A DNA stretch of 64,000 nt from Meghimatium bilineatum (Eukaryota > Mollusca > Gastropoda > Stylommatophora > Philomycidae), in NCBI GenBank assembly GCA_034231615.1, contig CM067298.1:60728387-60792386 (forward strand). Reading direction: 5' to 3'. The translations under genes were made by a program, and so were the position numbers. The notes under the pieces were generated by a model. It had not been told where the DNA came from and made no database searches. It saw only the letters and a program-made list of their open reading frames with translations. Within the stretch, counting starts at the first letter, position 1. Each line of letters begins with the position of its first letter. Shown here in pieces: positions 32,539 to 41,490 of this stretch.

Positions 32539-32613
32539 CCCCATCGAGGCCAGAACCTTGAAGTGGTGATGGGGCTTAGTTCAGCCATCAGAGGCTGGAA
32601 ACTAAGACTGGTC
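32539..32613 (+). ncRNA. HDV-like self-cleaving ribozyme, LINE-H copy 2
   Basis: P1 is CCCCAUC (32539-32545) with GAUGGGG (32568-32574). P2 is GGCCAG (32548-32553) with CUGGUC (32608-32613). P3 is ACC (32555-32557) with GGU (32565-32567), closing a 7-nt loop. P1.1 is AG (32562-32563) with CU (32575-32576). P4 is CAGCC (32582-32586) with GGCUG (32593-32597). J4/2 has C-U-A-A at 32602-32605, fitting CNRA. This is the nested double pseudoknot known from R2 and other LINE 5' ends. The cleavage site coincides with the first nucleotide after the TSD. Confidence 0.8.
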
Positions 32614-32707
32614 GGGCACTCCCACTCGAGCAGGACCATAGTCCGGCCCAAGTAAGCAGAGTGCTGAAGACGGAGGCAACCAGCCAAAAGGCGCACAGAT
32701 AATCAGG

Positions 32708-33967
32708 TTGCCACGCATAAAACACAATGGAAACATGTCTGCATCTAATAAACGTTATGGTGCCTGCCCTGTGGCGGACGTTCAGGCAGGGACGGTGCCG
32801 GGCCCTATACCTCGAAAGGGCCCAACCTCAGTTACTGGAAGTCCTTCTCAATTGCCCCGAGGAGCCAGGAGGCAAGGGAATAGAGCTACTGGCCAAACAA
32901 ACAAACGACCAATAAAAATAATGCACTGGAATGCTGAGGGTGTTAACAGTAAAAGAGATGGATACAGCAAAAAATTGGAACTTGAAAATGTCCTCAGTGA
33001 AGAACAAGTAAATATATGCTGTATCCAAGAAACACACCTCAGCAGCGACATAGCCTTCAAAATCAGAGGCTACCAGTGCTACCGATCTGACCGAAAAGAC
33101 AGGCGAAAGGGTGGAATTCTGACACTAGTTAAAAACAATATCAGCGCATGTCAGCTGGAAGTATACATGGACGGGGCAGAATACCAGATGCTCCACCTAA
33201 AAACAGACAGTGCAGAATTCCATCTCCTGAACTACTACTGCCCAAATGATAAACCATTGGCACTAGACACAATTCCAGACAAAGAAAGGCTTATGGTGTG
33301 TGGTGACTTCAACAGCCACTCTCAGAGCTGGGGCTACGATCATATCGACAAGAGAGGTGAGGAACTTGAGAGCTGGCAGGATGAAAATAATCTCATTCTT
33401 ATTAACCAGCCAGCAGACTCACCAACCTTCTACTCGAGAGCATGGCACACCACCTCTACACCAGACCTGGCATTCTACTCACCAGGCCTGGAATGGAACA
33501 TCACACGTGTCGTTGGAAAGCAGCTTGGGGGTAGTGACCACAGACCAGTATTTCTGGAAATTCACAATGAATATACCAAGGACAGCAGCACGCTCACTAG
33601 GTGGAACTATAAGAGGGCAGACTGGAAAATGTACCAGCATTTAACCAGTGTTCTAGCTAAGGACATGAACTTGGACAAAGACATCAATAGAGCAGTGAGT
33701 GAATTTAATAGATGTATACTACATGCTGCTAGTAAAACCATACCCAGGGGGGCACGCAAAAACTACAAACCCTACTGGAATGATGAACTGGAAAAGCTGC
33801 AAAATGAGATGGAAACATCTAGAAAGCAGGCCGAGAACAGACCTAGCCAAAAACATCACAACAAATATCAGCAAACAAAGGCTAAATTTCAAAGAGCCAA
33901 GTTACAAGCCAGACGGAGCAGCTGGAAAGAAAAAAACAGAGTCGCTGAACCTAGAAAGAGATACTAG
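32708..33967 (+). CDS. LINE-H copy 2: endonuclease domain and linker
   Basis: Starts at TTG where copy 1 has ATG; the first in-frame ATG is at 32735. The leader (PVADVQAGTVPGPIPRKGPT) is followed by the apurinic-like endonuclease: IMHWNAEGVNSKRD, CCIQETHLSSD, CYRSDRKDRRKGGILTLVKN, LMVCGDFNSHSQSWGYD, STPDLAFYSPG and GGSDHRPVFLEIHNE. All catalytic positions are present. The helical linker WKMYQHLTSVLAKDMNLDKD continues to RRSSWKEKN. There a seventh A in GAAAGAAAAAAACAG (copy 1 has six) throws the frame to a stop at 33967. The correct continuation lies in the next frame. Confidence 0.95.
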   Translation: MPRIKHNGNMSASNKRYGACPVADVQAGTVPGPIPRKGPTSVTGSPSQLPRGARRQGNRATGQTNKRPIKIMHWNAEGVNSKRDGYSKKLELENVLSEEQVNICCIQETHLSSDIAFKIRGYQCYRSDRKDRRKGGILTLVKNNISACQLEVYMDGAEYQMLHLKTDSAEFHLLNYYCPNDKPLALDTIPDKERLMVCGDFNSHSQSWGYDHIDKRGEELESWQDENNLILINQPADSPTFYSRAWHTTSTPDLAFYSPGLEWNITRVVGKQLGGSDHRPVFLEIHNEYTKDSSTLTRWNYKRADWKMYQHLTSVLAKDMNLDKDINRAVSEFNRCILHAASKTIPRGARKNYKPYWNDELEKLQNEMETSRKQAENRPSQKHHNKYQQTKAKFQRAKLQARRSSWKEKNRVAEPRKRY

Positions 33968-36560
33968 GAAATTATGGAAACTTGTAAAACAACTAAATGA
34001 TGAAGGTACAGGGAGAAATACCAAGATCACACTTTATAAAGATAGAAACATTTTAACAGGTAAACATGCAGCTGATTACTTTGCAGATTCCTTTGCAGAA
34101 GACAATAACGTCAAAGTCAGCCCAGACAAACAACAGGAGGTTCGAGAGAACCAGCAAAACATTGGACAAGGTGAACCTATACCTGAAGTCATGGAGGCAC
34201 CAATCACAATGAGAGAACTGGAGCATGCAATATCCAAATTGAAAATGAAAAAGTCCCCTGGAGCTGATGGAGTGTCCAATGAAATGATTAGAAACCTGGG
34301 AAATGCAGCAAGAGCAAAGCTACTGCAGATCTTTAACACAAGCTGGTCCACAGGTAATGTACCACAGGCGTGGAGAGAAGCAATAATGATACCACTCCTC
34401 AAATCAGGAAAAGATGGCAACACAGTCTCCAACTACAGGCCCATCAGCCTCACAAGCTGTCTATGCAAAACAATGGAACGCATTATCAATCTTAGGATGC
34501 AGTGGTACCTTGAAAGTGAAAACCTTCTGGTATCACAGCAAGCAGGTTTCAGACAGTGCTACTCTACTGAAGATCAGGCAACCTACCTCTCCCAAGAGAT
34601 TGAGGATGCATTCCAAGAAAAGAAACTGGTACTAGCAGCATGGATAGACCTCAGGAAAGCATTTGATAAGGTCTGGAAAGAAGGGCTCCAAAAGAAATTG
34701 CGAAATTGCAGGGTTAGCTCAAGAATGTACAAATGGGTAAAAGCATACCTGCATAATAGAAGAGCCAGGGTACAATTAGATGGTCGCAAGAGCAAGAAAG
34801 TTCTACTGCGTCATGGAGTCCCCCAGGGAGGAGTCCTGTCACCCACACTTTTCTTGGTTTACATCAATGACCTAGTTGCTGAACTACCTCACGGGATCAA
34901 AGTGGCAATGTATGCTGACGACCTGGTGATCTGGTGCACGGAAGAACATGCAACAGTGGCCACTAAACAAATACAAAGAGCTATCGATGCCCTAACCTTA
35001 TGGGCTAATAGATGGTGCGTCAGCATTAACACAGATAAGTGCAGCATTACACTCTTTACCCTCTCACCAAAACAAAAAGCTGGTCATATCAAGATAGATG
35101 GAGAGCTCTTGAAAGAAGACAAACAACCCACATACCTTGGAGTTACTTTTGATGATAAGCTGACATGGAAGCAGCACATAAACAAAGCAACAACAAAAGC
35201 CAGGAGGAAGCTAGCTATCCTGAGAAAACTAAGTGGAACCACATGGGGAGCCAGTGGAAATATACTCAGTAAAGTTTACCAGCAAGGCATAAGACCACAC
35301 CTGGAATACGGTTCAGCTGCGTGGTGTCCTGCATCAAACACCACATTACAAGATCTAGATAAAGTGCAAAACCAGGCACTTAGAATAATGTTGGGAGCAA
35401 TGAAATCAACACCCATAGCAGAGATGCAGAAAATGGGAAGAATGCAAACACTTGGCGAACGCAGAGACACAAAAGTACTAATTCAAGCAGAAAAGTTTCA
35501 GTGTATGCCAAGTCATCCAATGAAGGAAAGATTCCAAAATCTAGCAATGGGACGACTGAAAAGGAGCAGCTTTATCCATCAAGCTAAACGACTCCATAGA
35601 CAACTTACAGACCTACCTGAAGTTGGCAGCCCCTTAAGGTCTGTACCAGAGCAAACCCCGTGGAGTGAAAGCCATGGAATGCCAATATACATTCAGACCC
35701 ATGTGAAAGGAATACTAAGCGAGGACGAACAGAACAGTGTGCAGCGAATGACAATCACCCTCAGTTTCCTGGATGAGGAATATCCACAAGATATATGGGT
35801 CAGAGTGTACACTGATGGGTCAGCACAGAATGCTGTGATGAATGGAGGTGCAGGTGTATATATAGAATATCCACACAAGCCAAGAGATACAATCAGAACA
35901 CCGACAGGAAAATTCTGCAATAATTATGATGCAGAAATCCAGGCAATTAGTGTGGCAGCTAAAAAACTGCTGAACTCCAACTCTGACCTACAGCCTGTGG
36001 TATTCCTGACAGATGCAAGGTCAGTGCTTCAAGCTCTCCAGTCTGGAAAACTAACAGACTTAAAAAAACTACTTAGCGAATTGTCTTACCAGTATAGGGT
36101 AACCATGCAGTGGATACCCTCTCACTGTGGAATACCAGGAAATGAAAAAGCAGACCAACTGGCTAAGGAAGGTGCTGCCGAAGACCAACCAGATATACCA
36201 ATCACCTACCATCAGAAAAAACAGATGATAAAGTCAATAAGAAAGCCACAAACACCAACACAAGATGACTATCACAATATGAACAGATCAGAACAAGTTA
36301 TAATTCTACGTCTCAGAACAGGACACAACCGACTCCGCAGTCACATGTATACAAAGTTCAAAATTGGCAACACGGCAATGTGTACATGTGGACAGGCAGC
36401 ACAGAGTGCCAAACATATACTTCAAGAGTGTTCTGAGCATGAAACGCTGAGGCAGACATATTGGCCAGAGGAAACAACACTGGAATCAAAACTCTATGGG
36501 ACACTGTATGAACTACAAAAGACAGTGAGTTTTATTAAGGAGACAGAATTACAGATATAG
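33936..36560 (+). CDS. LINE-H copy 2: RT, RNase H, zinc knuckle
   Basis: Open from the A-run frameshift to TAG at 36560 (the same frame is open back to 33699). RT: KMKKSPGADGVSNEMIRNLG, WREAIMIPLLKSGKDGNTVS, NYRPISLTSC, LAAWIDLRKAFDKVWKEG (first catalytic D), RHGVPQGGVLSPTLFLVYIN, and MYADDLVIWC (catalytic YADD). The thumb is PTYLGVTFDDKLTWKQHINK. RNase H: RVYTDGSAQNAV, NYDAEIQAIS, FLTDARSVLQAL, MQWIPSHCGIPGNEKADQLA. The zinc knuckle is CTCGQAAQSAKHILQEC. It copies the element RNA at the nicked target and degrades the RNA strand. All active-site residues are intact, so this part may still be functional protein if expressed. Confidence 0.95.
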   Translation, partial: TESLNLERDTRKLWKLVKQLNDEGTGRNTKITLYKDRNILTGKHAADYFADSFAEDNNVKVSPDKQQEVRENQQNIGQGEPIPEVMEAPITMRELEHAISKLKMKKSPGADGVSNEMIRNLGNAARAKLLQIFNTSWSTGNVPQAWREAIMIPLLKSGKDGNTVSNYRPISLTSCLCKTMERIINLRMQWYLESENLLVSQQAGFRQCYSTEDQATYLSQEIEDAFQEKKLVLAAWIDLRKAFDKVWKEGLQKKLRNCRVSSRMYKWVKAYLHNRRARVQLDGRKSKKVLLRHGVPQGGVLSPTLFLVYINDLVAELPHGIKVAMYADDLVIWCTEEHATVATKQIQRAIDALTLWANRWCVSINTDKCSITLFTLSPKQKAGHIKIDGELLKEDKQPTYLGVTFDDKLTWKQHINKATTKARRKLAILRKLSGTTWGASGNILSKVYQQGIRPHLEYGSAAWCPASNTTLQDLDKVQNQALRIMLGAMKSTPIAEMQKMGRMQTLGERRDTKVLIQAEKFQCMPSHPMKERFQNLAMGRLKRSSFIHQAKRLHRQLTDLPEVGSPLRSVPEQTPWSESHGMPIYIQTHVKGILSEDEQNSVQRMTITLSFLDEEYPQDIWVRVYTDGSAQNAVMNGGAGVYIEYPHKPRDTIRTPTGKFCNNYDAEIQAISVAAKKLLNSNSDLQPVVFLTDARSVLQALQSGKLTDLKKLLSELSYQYRVTMQWIPSHCGIPGNEKADQLAKEGAAEDQPDIPITYHQKKQMIKSIRKPQTPTQDDYHNMNRSEQVIILRLRTGHNRLRSHMYTKFKIGNTAMCTCGQAAQSAKHILQECSEHETLRQTYWPEETTLESKLYGTLYELQKTVSFIKETELQI

Positions 36561-36596
36561 ACATGTTTCAAGTGAACGAAAGAAGAAGAAGAAGAA

Positions 36597-36608
36597 GACA
36601 AAAACACC
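36597..36608. repeat. LINE-H copy 2 TSD, 3' side
   Basis: GACAAAAACACC, partner of 32527-32538. Confidence 0.9.
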
Positions 36609-37150
36609 GGAGAAGAAACTGAATTTCAGTGTCTTAATGTGTTACAAAACTCTTTGATTTGTGGGCGTATATCCCGTTTCGTCCACCGTTGTAACATTTG
36701 CAGTGTTAGATAAGTTGCGTAACATTATAGATTTTGGTAAAGGGGGTTAAAAGGATTAGAACTAGTTTATAGATTATTTTAGGAAGGGGCGGGGAAGAAG
36801 AGTTAGAATCAGTGTTTAAAATTAATAATTAATTTTCTAAGAATTCTCGTCTAAGGCGTGAATCGATATGATTTATAACACAACGGTGAACCAAACAGCA
36901 TTTTTTACCGATATTTGTTATGAAGAAAGCAAATCTAACAAGCAAGTAAGAGGCAACAAACATAAATATGTTTCTACAACAATAAGAAGAAAGTGACCGA
37001 CGTATATCGGACATGTACTTAGAATTAATGAAAACAGACTGCCATTACAAGCATTATAATGAGTAACAAATGATAAAGGAAAGCAGAAAGACCAAGAAAG
37101 ACTCTCGCAGAACAACTATCAAAGAAGGTATGGCTATGTATCACGAGGCG
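36609..37150 (+). pseudogene. Old LINE fragment, right part of the split copy
   Basis: Directly after the TSD the frame TPEKKLNFSV continues KMTKT from 32526. A central part (36650-36950) is unreadable. 36980-37130 gives YIGHVLRINENRLPLQAL, then in other frames KGKQKRPRKTLAEQLSK-like sequence, the usual C-terminal tail. Together with 32210-32538 it is one decayed plus-strand F2-type LINE. Confidence 0.65.
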
Positions 37151-37202
37151 TTTCCTATCAGTAGCAGATTATGAACAAGCTACTTTGACCTTCAATTCAG
37201 AA

Positions 37203-37332
37203 TGATTGTTTGTTTGAGAACCTCAGGAATTGCGAGCAATTAGCTCTTACTTCATATGTGCAGTGGGGTGATTTCTCTGAGCTGTCTTTCATTTCCAGGA
37301 GACTTCAGTTTTCGGCTTATTGCAATACTTAT
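37203..37332 (+). pseudogene. Relative of the exon-like frame at 19.4 kb
   Basis: CLFENLRNCEQLALTSYVQW then GDFSELSF matches CLFENPKNYEKFALTSYVQW GDLLAVLY at 19640-19560 (minus). Homology begins at 'ttgtttgtttgagaacc' in both and fades after about 90 nt, followed by a stop near 37332. Differences include silent changes (TCC/TCA, CAA/CAG, GGA/GGT). The copy seems cut off by the dispersed repeat that starts at about 37345. Confidence 0.5.
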
Positions 37333-37344
37333 TGAAGAAGCCTT

Positions 37345-37505
37345 CTACTCATAGACGGTCTATAATTGCATAGATGACATGCTACAAAGCTTCCGTACGA
37401 GAGCCTCAGTATAACAACATGTCATCTACGTAGGTTTTCTGTTGCATAGGTTGTTTGTCTAGTGGGCCATTGGTGAGACCCACAGACACAACCACATGCG
37501 TATTG
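37345..37505 (+). repeat. Dispersed repeat R2, copy 1
   Basis: 'atagatgacatgct', 'aacatgtcatctacgtaggt', 'tttctgttgcat', 'ctagtgggccattggtgaga' and 'cccacagacacaaccacatg' match in order the reverse complement of 48415-48562. An internal ATGACATG/CATGTCAT inverted pair gives foldback potential. Unclassified. Confidence 0.75.
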
Positions 37506-37518
37506 AGAATGATAGTTT

Positions 37519-38122
37519 CTTCTTCTTCTTTCTGTCCTCATGTACCTTTCGGTGTTGAGGGGAGAGTGAGTGTAGGTCTTTTGCCCTTCTATTTGCCTCC
37601 TCTGCTGTTATATTTCGGCGTGTCTCTAATACACTATCTATCCACCTTTTACGAGGGCGTCCAACAGGTCTCCTGTTTTCGTATCGTTTGTTAAGTGTTT
37701 TTTGGATAATACTTTGCTCTTTCTGTCTGGTTATGTGGCCGTACCATTTAACTTGTTGTTTCTGTATGTATTCTATTGTTGGTTTGATCCCTAATTGTTT
37801 CCTTAGTGCTTCATTCCTGATTATGTCTCTCAAGCTAACTCCAATCATACGTCTCACACATTTCATTTCAGTGGTGTTAATCTTATGTATTGTTCTAGAA
37901 TATAATGTCCAAGCTTGACCCTGATAACACAATGTTGGTAAGAAAATGGTGTTGAAAAGCGCTTTCTTTTTTTTTTTAGTGTAATATCTTTGTTTCTTAG
38001 TAAAGGTGTTAATTGAACAATGATCTGACAGGCTTTATTACATCTTGCATTTATTAAGGCCTGTCAGATCATTGGTCAATTAACACCTTTACTAAGAAAC
38101 AAAGATATTACATAAAAATAAA
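37519..38122 (-). mobile_element. LINE fragment with palindromic 5' inversion (family F8)
   Basis: TSD GATAGTTT at 37511-37518 and 38123-38130, and a (GAA)n tail at 37519-37532. The minus strand encodes LTPLLRNKDI-like sequence, ALFNTIFLPTLCYQGQAW, TLYSRTIHKINTTEMKCVRR, IEYIQKQQVKWYGHITRQKE and RRPVGRPRKRWIDSVLETRR. The distal 5' part (38055-38122) is an inverted copy of the adjoining 60 nt (37977-38035). The result is a near-perfect hairpin with 'gcctgtcagatcattg' in both arms. This fits twin priming with a long overlap. Confidence 0.85.
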
Positions 38123-38130
38123 GATAGTTT

Positions 38131-38857
38131 AGATAAGATACAAAATAAAGCTATTACAGAGTAAGAATAATTTCATTTTTGGTTGCTCCAGAGATACAGA
38201 AATAGTGGCCATGCGCTGCTTGCCGGACAATCCTACTATTATTAAAATAACGGATATATGCCGTGCTCGTTCATAGCTGCTCATCAGTGCAAACAAGAAT
38301 CACCCCTGATGATATTGAAAGGATCAAAAGAAACAGAATAAGGATGACAGCCATTGATCAACAGAACAGAGGTTATAAAAAACATTTTGCGCATTAGGGG
38401 ATATAGATCACAGAAAAGTGTGGGACTGTAAGCATATCAAGTTTACAACTTCCGTTCGTGTGATCATTAAATTTGTCAGCAAAAATTGCCATAATATTTC
38501 AGTGCATGCAAATTCAGACGTCCAGGCTCTTAAGAATTTCTCATATTGAGATATTACTGTCTACACTGATTGGGCAGTGATTTTACGTGTGCACAGCGCA
38601 TGGATATTCACGGATCAATGTAGAAAAACGTGATTTAGGAAAGAAAGTAGTACGGTAAGTACAATAAGTAGTCTAGTATGACGTTATGATGATGATAATT
38701 AACAACCCTATTAGTTGAGAGCATGTATAACTTGACAGCGCATTGACTTTCTGACAAAATCATAGTTGCATCTTAATTTTTAAAGAGACAACACCCTCGA
38801 CTCATATAGTTATCTCAAGGCACAGTTGTGCAAAATGAGGGTTATGGATGCCTGTGT
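38131..38857. other. No gene seen
   Basis: Nothing recognisable on either strand. Confidence 0.4.
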
Positions 38858-38867
38858 AGTCCATAAA

Positions 38868-39130
38868 AAAGTAACCCATAGCATTTATTCATGCTGTAGG
38901 AGTGTGAGATTTTAGCGATCTCACATTTCAGAGGCTCTGCAAATGGGGGCGGTAGCCATCTCCTCTCCCTCGCAGTCTTTACTTCCTGGATTAATCTGGT
39001 ACCCATTTAAGGCTGGGTCGACCCGGGAGCCGTTGCGATCTGAGAAACATTTCCGCTTCAACTGGGGAATGAACCCAGGACCACTCAAATGCGAAGCCAA
39101 TACGCTAACCACTGCGCTACACGGCTCCCC
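38868..39130 (-). repeat. tRNA-derived SINE-A, copy 2 (complete)
   Basis: 263 bp with perfect 10-bp TSDs AGTCCATAAA (38858-38867, 39131-39140). The minus strand starts GGGAGCCGTGTAGCGCAG (A box GTAGCGCAGTGG) and has the same perfect T-arm with B box GGGTTCATTCC. CGGCTCCC lies about 30 nt later, pairing with the 5' GGGAGCCG. Near-identity to copy 1 shows recent activity. Confidence 0.93.
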
Positions 39131-39135
39131 AGTCC

Positions 39136-39290
39136 ATAAATATGAGGCATTCCAGTGTTCCAGTACCCAGAATTACTACGTTCTGCCAAAATTAAGCGTA
39201 TACGCTTCTGGACCAATTTTCTCATCATTCTCCTGTCAAATGTGTTGACCAATCCGCAGTGAGGGCACATCTAGCATTTCCTGTCACATG
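39136..39290 (-). repeat. Dispersed repeat R3, copy 1
   Basis: The reverse complement matches 40550-40705. Shared phrases are 'agatgtgccctcactgcgga', 'tggtcaacacatttgacagg', 'tggtccagaagcgt' and 'gtaattctgggtactggaac'. The minus frame (CPHCGLVNTFDRRMMRKLVQ) contains a C-x2-C pair and may be the 3' end of a LINE ORF, but this is not certain. SINE-A copy 2 sits at its edge. Confidence 0.6.
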
Positions 39291-39429
39291 AAAACATAGA
39301 TGGCATGTCCTTTAACCTGCATTTCTCATTATCCATCGTGATTATTTGATATAATACAAAAACAAGAAATTTAGGCAAAAGATAACAGTGATGATTTTTT
39401 CAAAGATAACAGCATGTCAGCCTATCCCC

Positions 39430-39520
39430 AACTTTTCTTAGTCGCTTCCTACAAGATGCATTGAAAGAAGACAGTGGCTCTATTTTTTTACCTTGAACTA
39501 GAATTGCAGGCCCCGGTTAC
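39430..39520 (-). repeat. GCGACTAA-family repeat, partial
   Basis: 'cccaacttttcttagtcgct' then 'tacaagatgcattgaaag' is the inverted start of the family (compare 8085-8140 and 60620-60680). Confidence 0.45.
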
Positions 39521-39639
39521 CACATGGGCGAGTAATATGACGATGACGATGAAAGATTTGACCAGGACACTGAAATGGCGCTTTTTATTCATCTTATGAG
39601 TACAGTATAGAAATATACCGTCGGGTTACCTATGTAAAT

Positions 39640-40015
39640 AGTGGCTGGGTCTATGAAGACATATGTGTTGAAAATAGTTATTGTTATTTTTCTGTCTGGA
39701 CATTGTGGTATTATGGGGAATGGACACGAAGAAGACTTACCAACAGTGACAATTTTTAGTTGTATTTGCCGAGTTCAGTATATTGAATGTAATCAATGGG
39801 TAGGCGATTCTGTTACAGAGAGTGTTTCTCCTTCCATATCTATGGCTAGAGTGAAGGACCTGAGCGTGACGCGTCAAGTAATTAGAAATATGCGGAATAT
39901 AGGAATCACAAGAAGAGGTATCATCCAACACAGAATCGGAACGGTCAGCTATCACGCGTTAAGAAAATACTGAATAGAAGATCACACGCATATGGACGTG
40001 CCCTCATTGCCAAAA
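39640..40015 (+). pseudogene. RNase H-type LINE 3' fragment (family F3)
   Basis: VIFLSGHCGIMGNGHEEDLP is a decayed RNase H end (consensus FLPGHxGxxGNERADxLA). Downstream, MARVKDLSVTRQVIRNMRNI and GIIQHRIGTVSYHALRKY align with MSVVRREHISKISKREVNQH and RTGIISRYTLKDIPKW at 47.6 kb. No RT is present. Confidence 0.75.
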
Positions 40016-40289
40016 TAACTAGTCCGAAATTTACAACTGTTCTCTTTGTCGTTAGGATTTTCTATTTGTTTTTGTCTGTCAGATCATACGGTCCATCGCA
40101 TGATTAAGGAACATGGGAGAAACATGGAATAATTGTTACACGTTTCTGTAGTTTAGATTTTATTTGTTTATATTTGTGCATGTTTTTAGTAAAATCCATT
40201 TCTAAACATTTATTTACATTTTAATGTGTTTAAAACTCACTTCCCCCTCCCTCTTTCTCGGTTGTTCTCTCTTTCATACTCCCTTTTTC

Positions 40290-40390
40290 TCTCTCAGGCT
40301 TTTATGACAACCCGGAACTGGAATTGTAGTTTGGGTGCAAAGATTGGGGCCACTGTCTTCTTTCCATGCATGTCGTAGAAAATGATTTAA
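40290..40390 (+). repeat. GCGACTAA-family repeat, partial
   Basis: 'cttctttccatgcatgtcgt' with the preceding 'aactggaattgtagtttggg' corresponds to the family's 5' part, degenerate. Confidence 0.4.
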
Positions 40391-40549
40391 AAAGTTGGGA
40401 GATAGGTTGGCAATTTGTCACTTGTAAAAACACTATTCTCATATCTTGTTACAATTTCCTACTTATGTCTTCTAACACATAATCGCCATAGATGACGAGG
40501 AGGTGCAGGTCAACTGACATTATATCGTTGTCTTTCTGTGGCAGACTCA

Positions 40550-40710
40550 TTGGTAAAGATGAATGCAAGATGTGCCATCACTGCGGATGGGTCAACAATT
40601 CAGGCAGATAAATGATGAGATAGTTGGCCCAGAAGCGTGTGTTGTGCTCCTGGCAGCACGTGGTAATTCTGGATACTGGCGCACTGGAATGCTTCCCTTC
40701 GGCGACTAAT
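40550..40710 (+). repeat. Dispersed repeat R3, copy 2
   Basis: Inverted partner of 39136-39290, more diverged. It holds CKMCHHCGWVNN in frame before a stop. Confidence 0.6.
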
Positions 40711-41059
40711 CATGCAGACATAAAATCCTATCTCGTATTCATCCATGCCTTTGTAATCTTATGTGAGGCTGGGTGTTGCATCGGTAACACAAATGATAAG
40801 AATCTTTGCTTTTCTCAGTCATGTTATGAGTTGTCATGAGTTTCCTGCTCACAGTTAAAGGGAATATATCAGCATCATCTCTCTCAGCTACATAGTGATG
40901 ATGAACAGATATCTTGTTAAGATGTTGCCAACACATTTCCACGGTTAATTCTCTTATCACTTCTTCATTCCTTCTTTTTCGCTGTCTATGATATTCTTAA
41001 ATTCCTCCTGTGTCATCTCATTTCCAAGGCAGAAATTCTGTTTGCCAATGATTTATTAT

Positions 41060-41490
41060 TTATGATTTATTAAGATACTTCTCTATGGTGAGCTAGAGAA
41101 GGGTATACGATCTCAAGGTGGCCAAAGGAAGCGCTACAAGGACTCGTTAAAGGACTCACTGAAAGCCTTTGCAATAGACCACGATACATGGGAAGAACTT
41201 GCACAAAATAGATCTACATGGCGTTCTAAAATTAAAAAAGAGCGCATCATCTTGTGAAAAGAAGAGAAATGCAGCAGCTCAACAGCGGAGAGCAGCTAGA
41301 AAGTCACGGATAGACCAAGATCCGTCTACAGTCGTTATTCCATGTCCAAACTGTCCAAGGACATTTACAGCTCGAATAGGGCTCATTAGCCATCTACGAA
41401 CTCATAATCAAGGACATAACTAAAATTGAATTTTCAAAAATGGATGTAACAAATGGTCATCATCACTTGTGATGGACGAACAACATATGT
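41060..41490 (+). pseudogene. LINE C-terminus with intact C2H2 finger (family F6)
   Basis: The first frame gives LLYGELEKGIRSQGGQRKRY, KDSLKDSLKAFAIDHDTWEE and LAQNRSTWRSKIKKE, the usual tail after RT. A frame change leads into 41199-41423 with CEKKRNAAAQQRRAARKSRI and CPNCPRTFTARIGLISHLRT H. The finger C-x2-C-x12-H-x3-H is complete. The 3' flank 'ggtcatcatcacttgtgatg' equals that of the inverted copy at 12.83 kb. Confidence 0.87.

Larger units (their letters stand above)
32539..36596 (+). mobile_element. LINE-H copy 2, full length
   Basis: 4058-bp non-LTR retrotransposon with a 12-bp TSD, a 5' HDV-like ribozyme, about 170 nt of leader, one long coding region (EN-RT-RNase H-zinc knuckle) and a GAA-repeat tail at 36582-36596. 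No separate ORF1 fits in the leader. It is nearly intact: one extra A in an A-run near 33936 splits the coding region, and the ATG present in copy 1 is TTG here. The RT plus RNase H half is open to its natural end. Domain order with RNase H after RT points to the I/Jockey side of LINEs. Clade not proven. Confidence 0.96.

Noticed and set aside
34076-34432. Minus-strand ORF in LINE-H copy 2
   Set aside because: Antisense of the RT; no independent motif.
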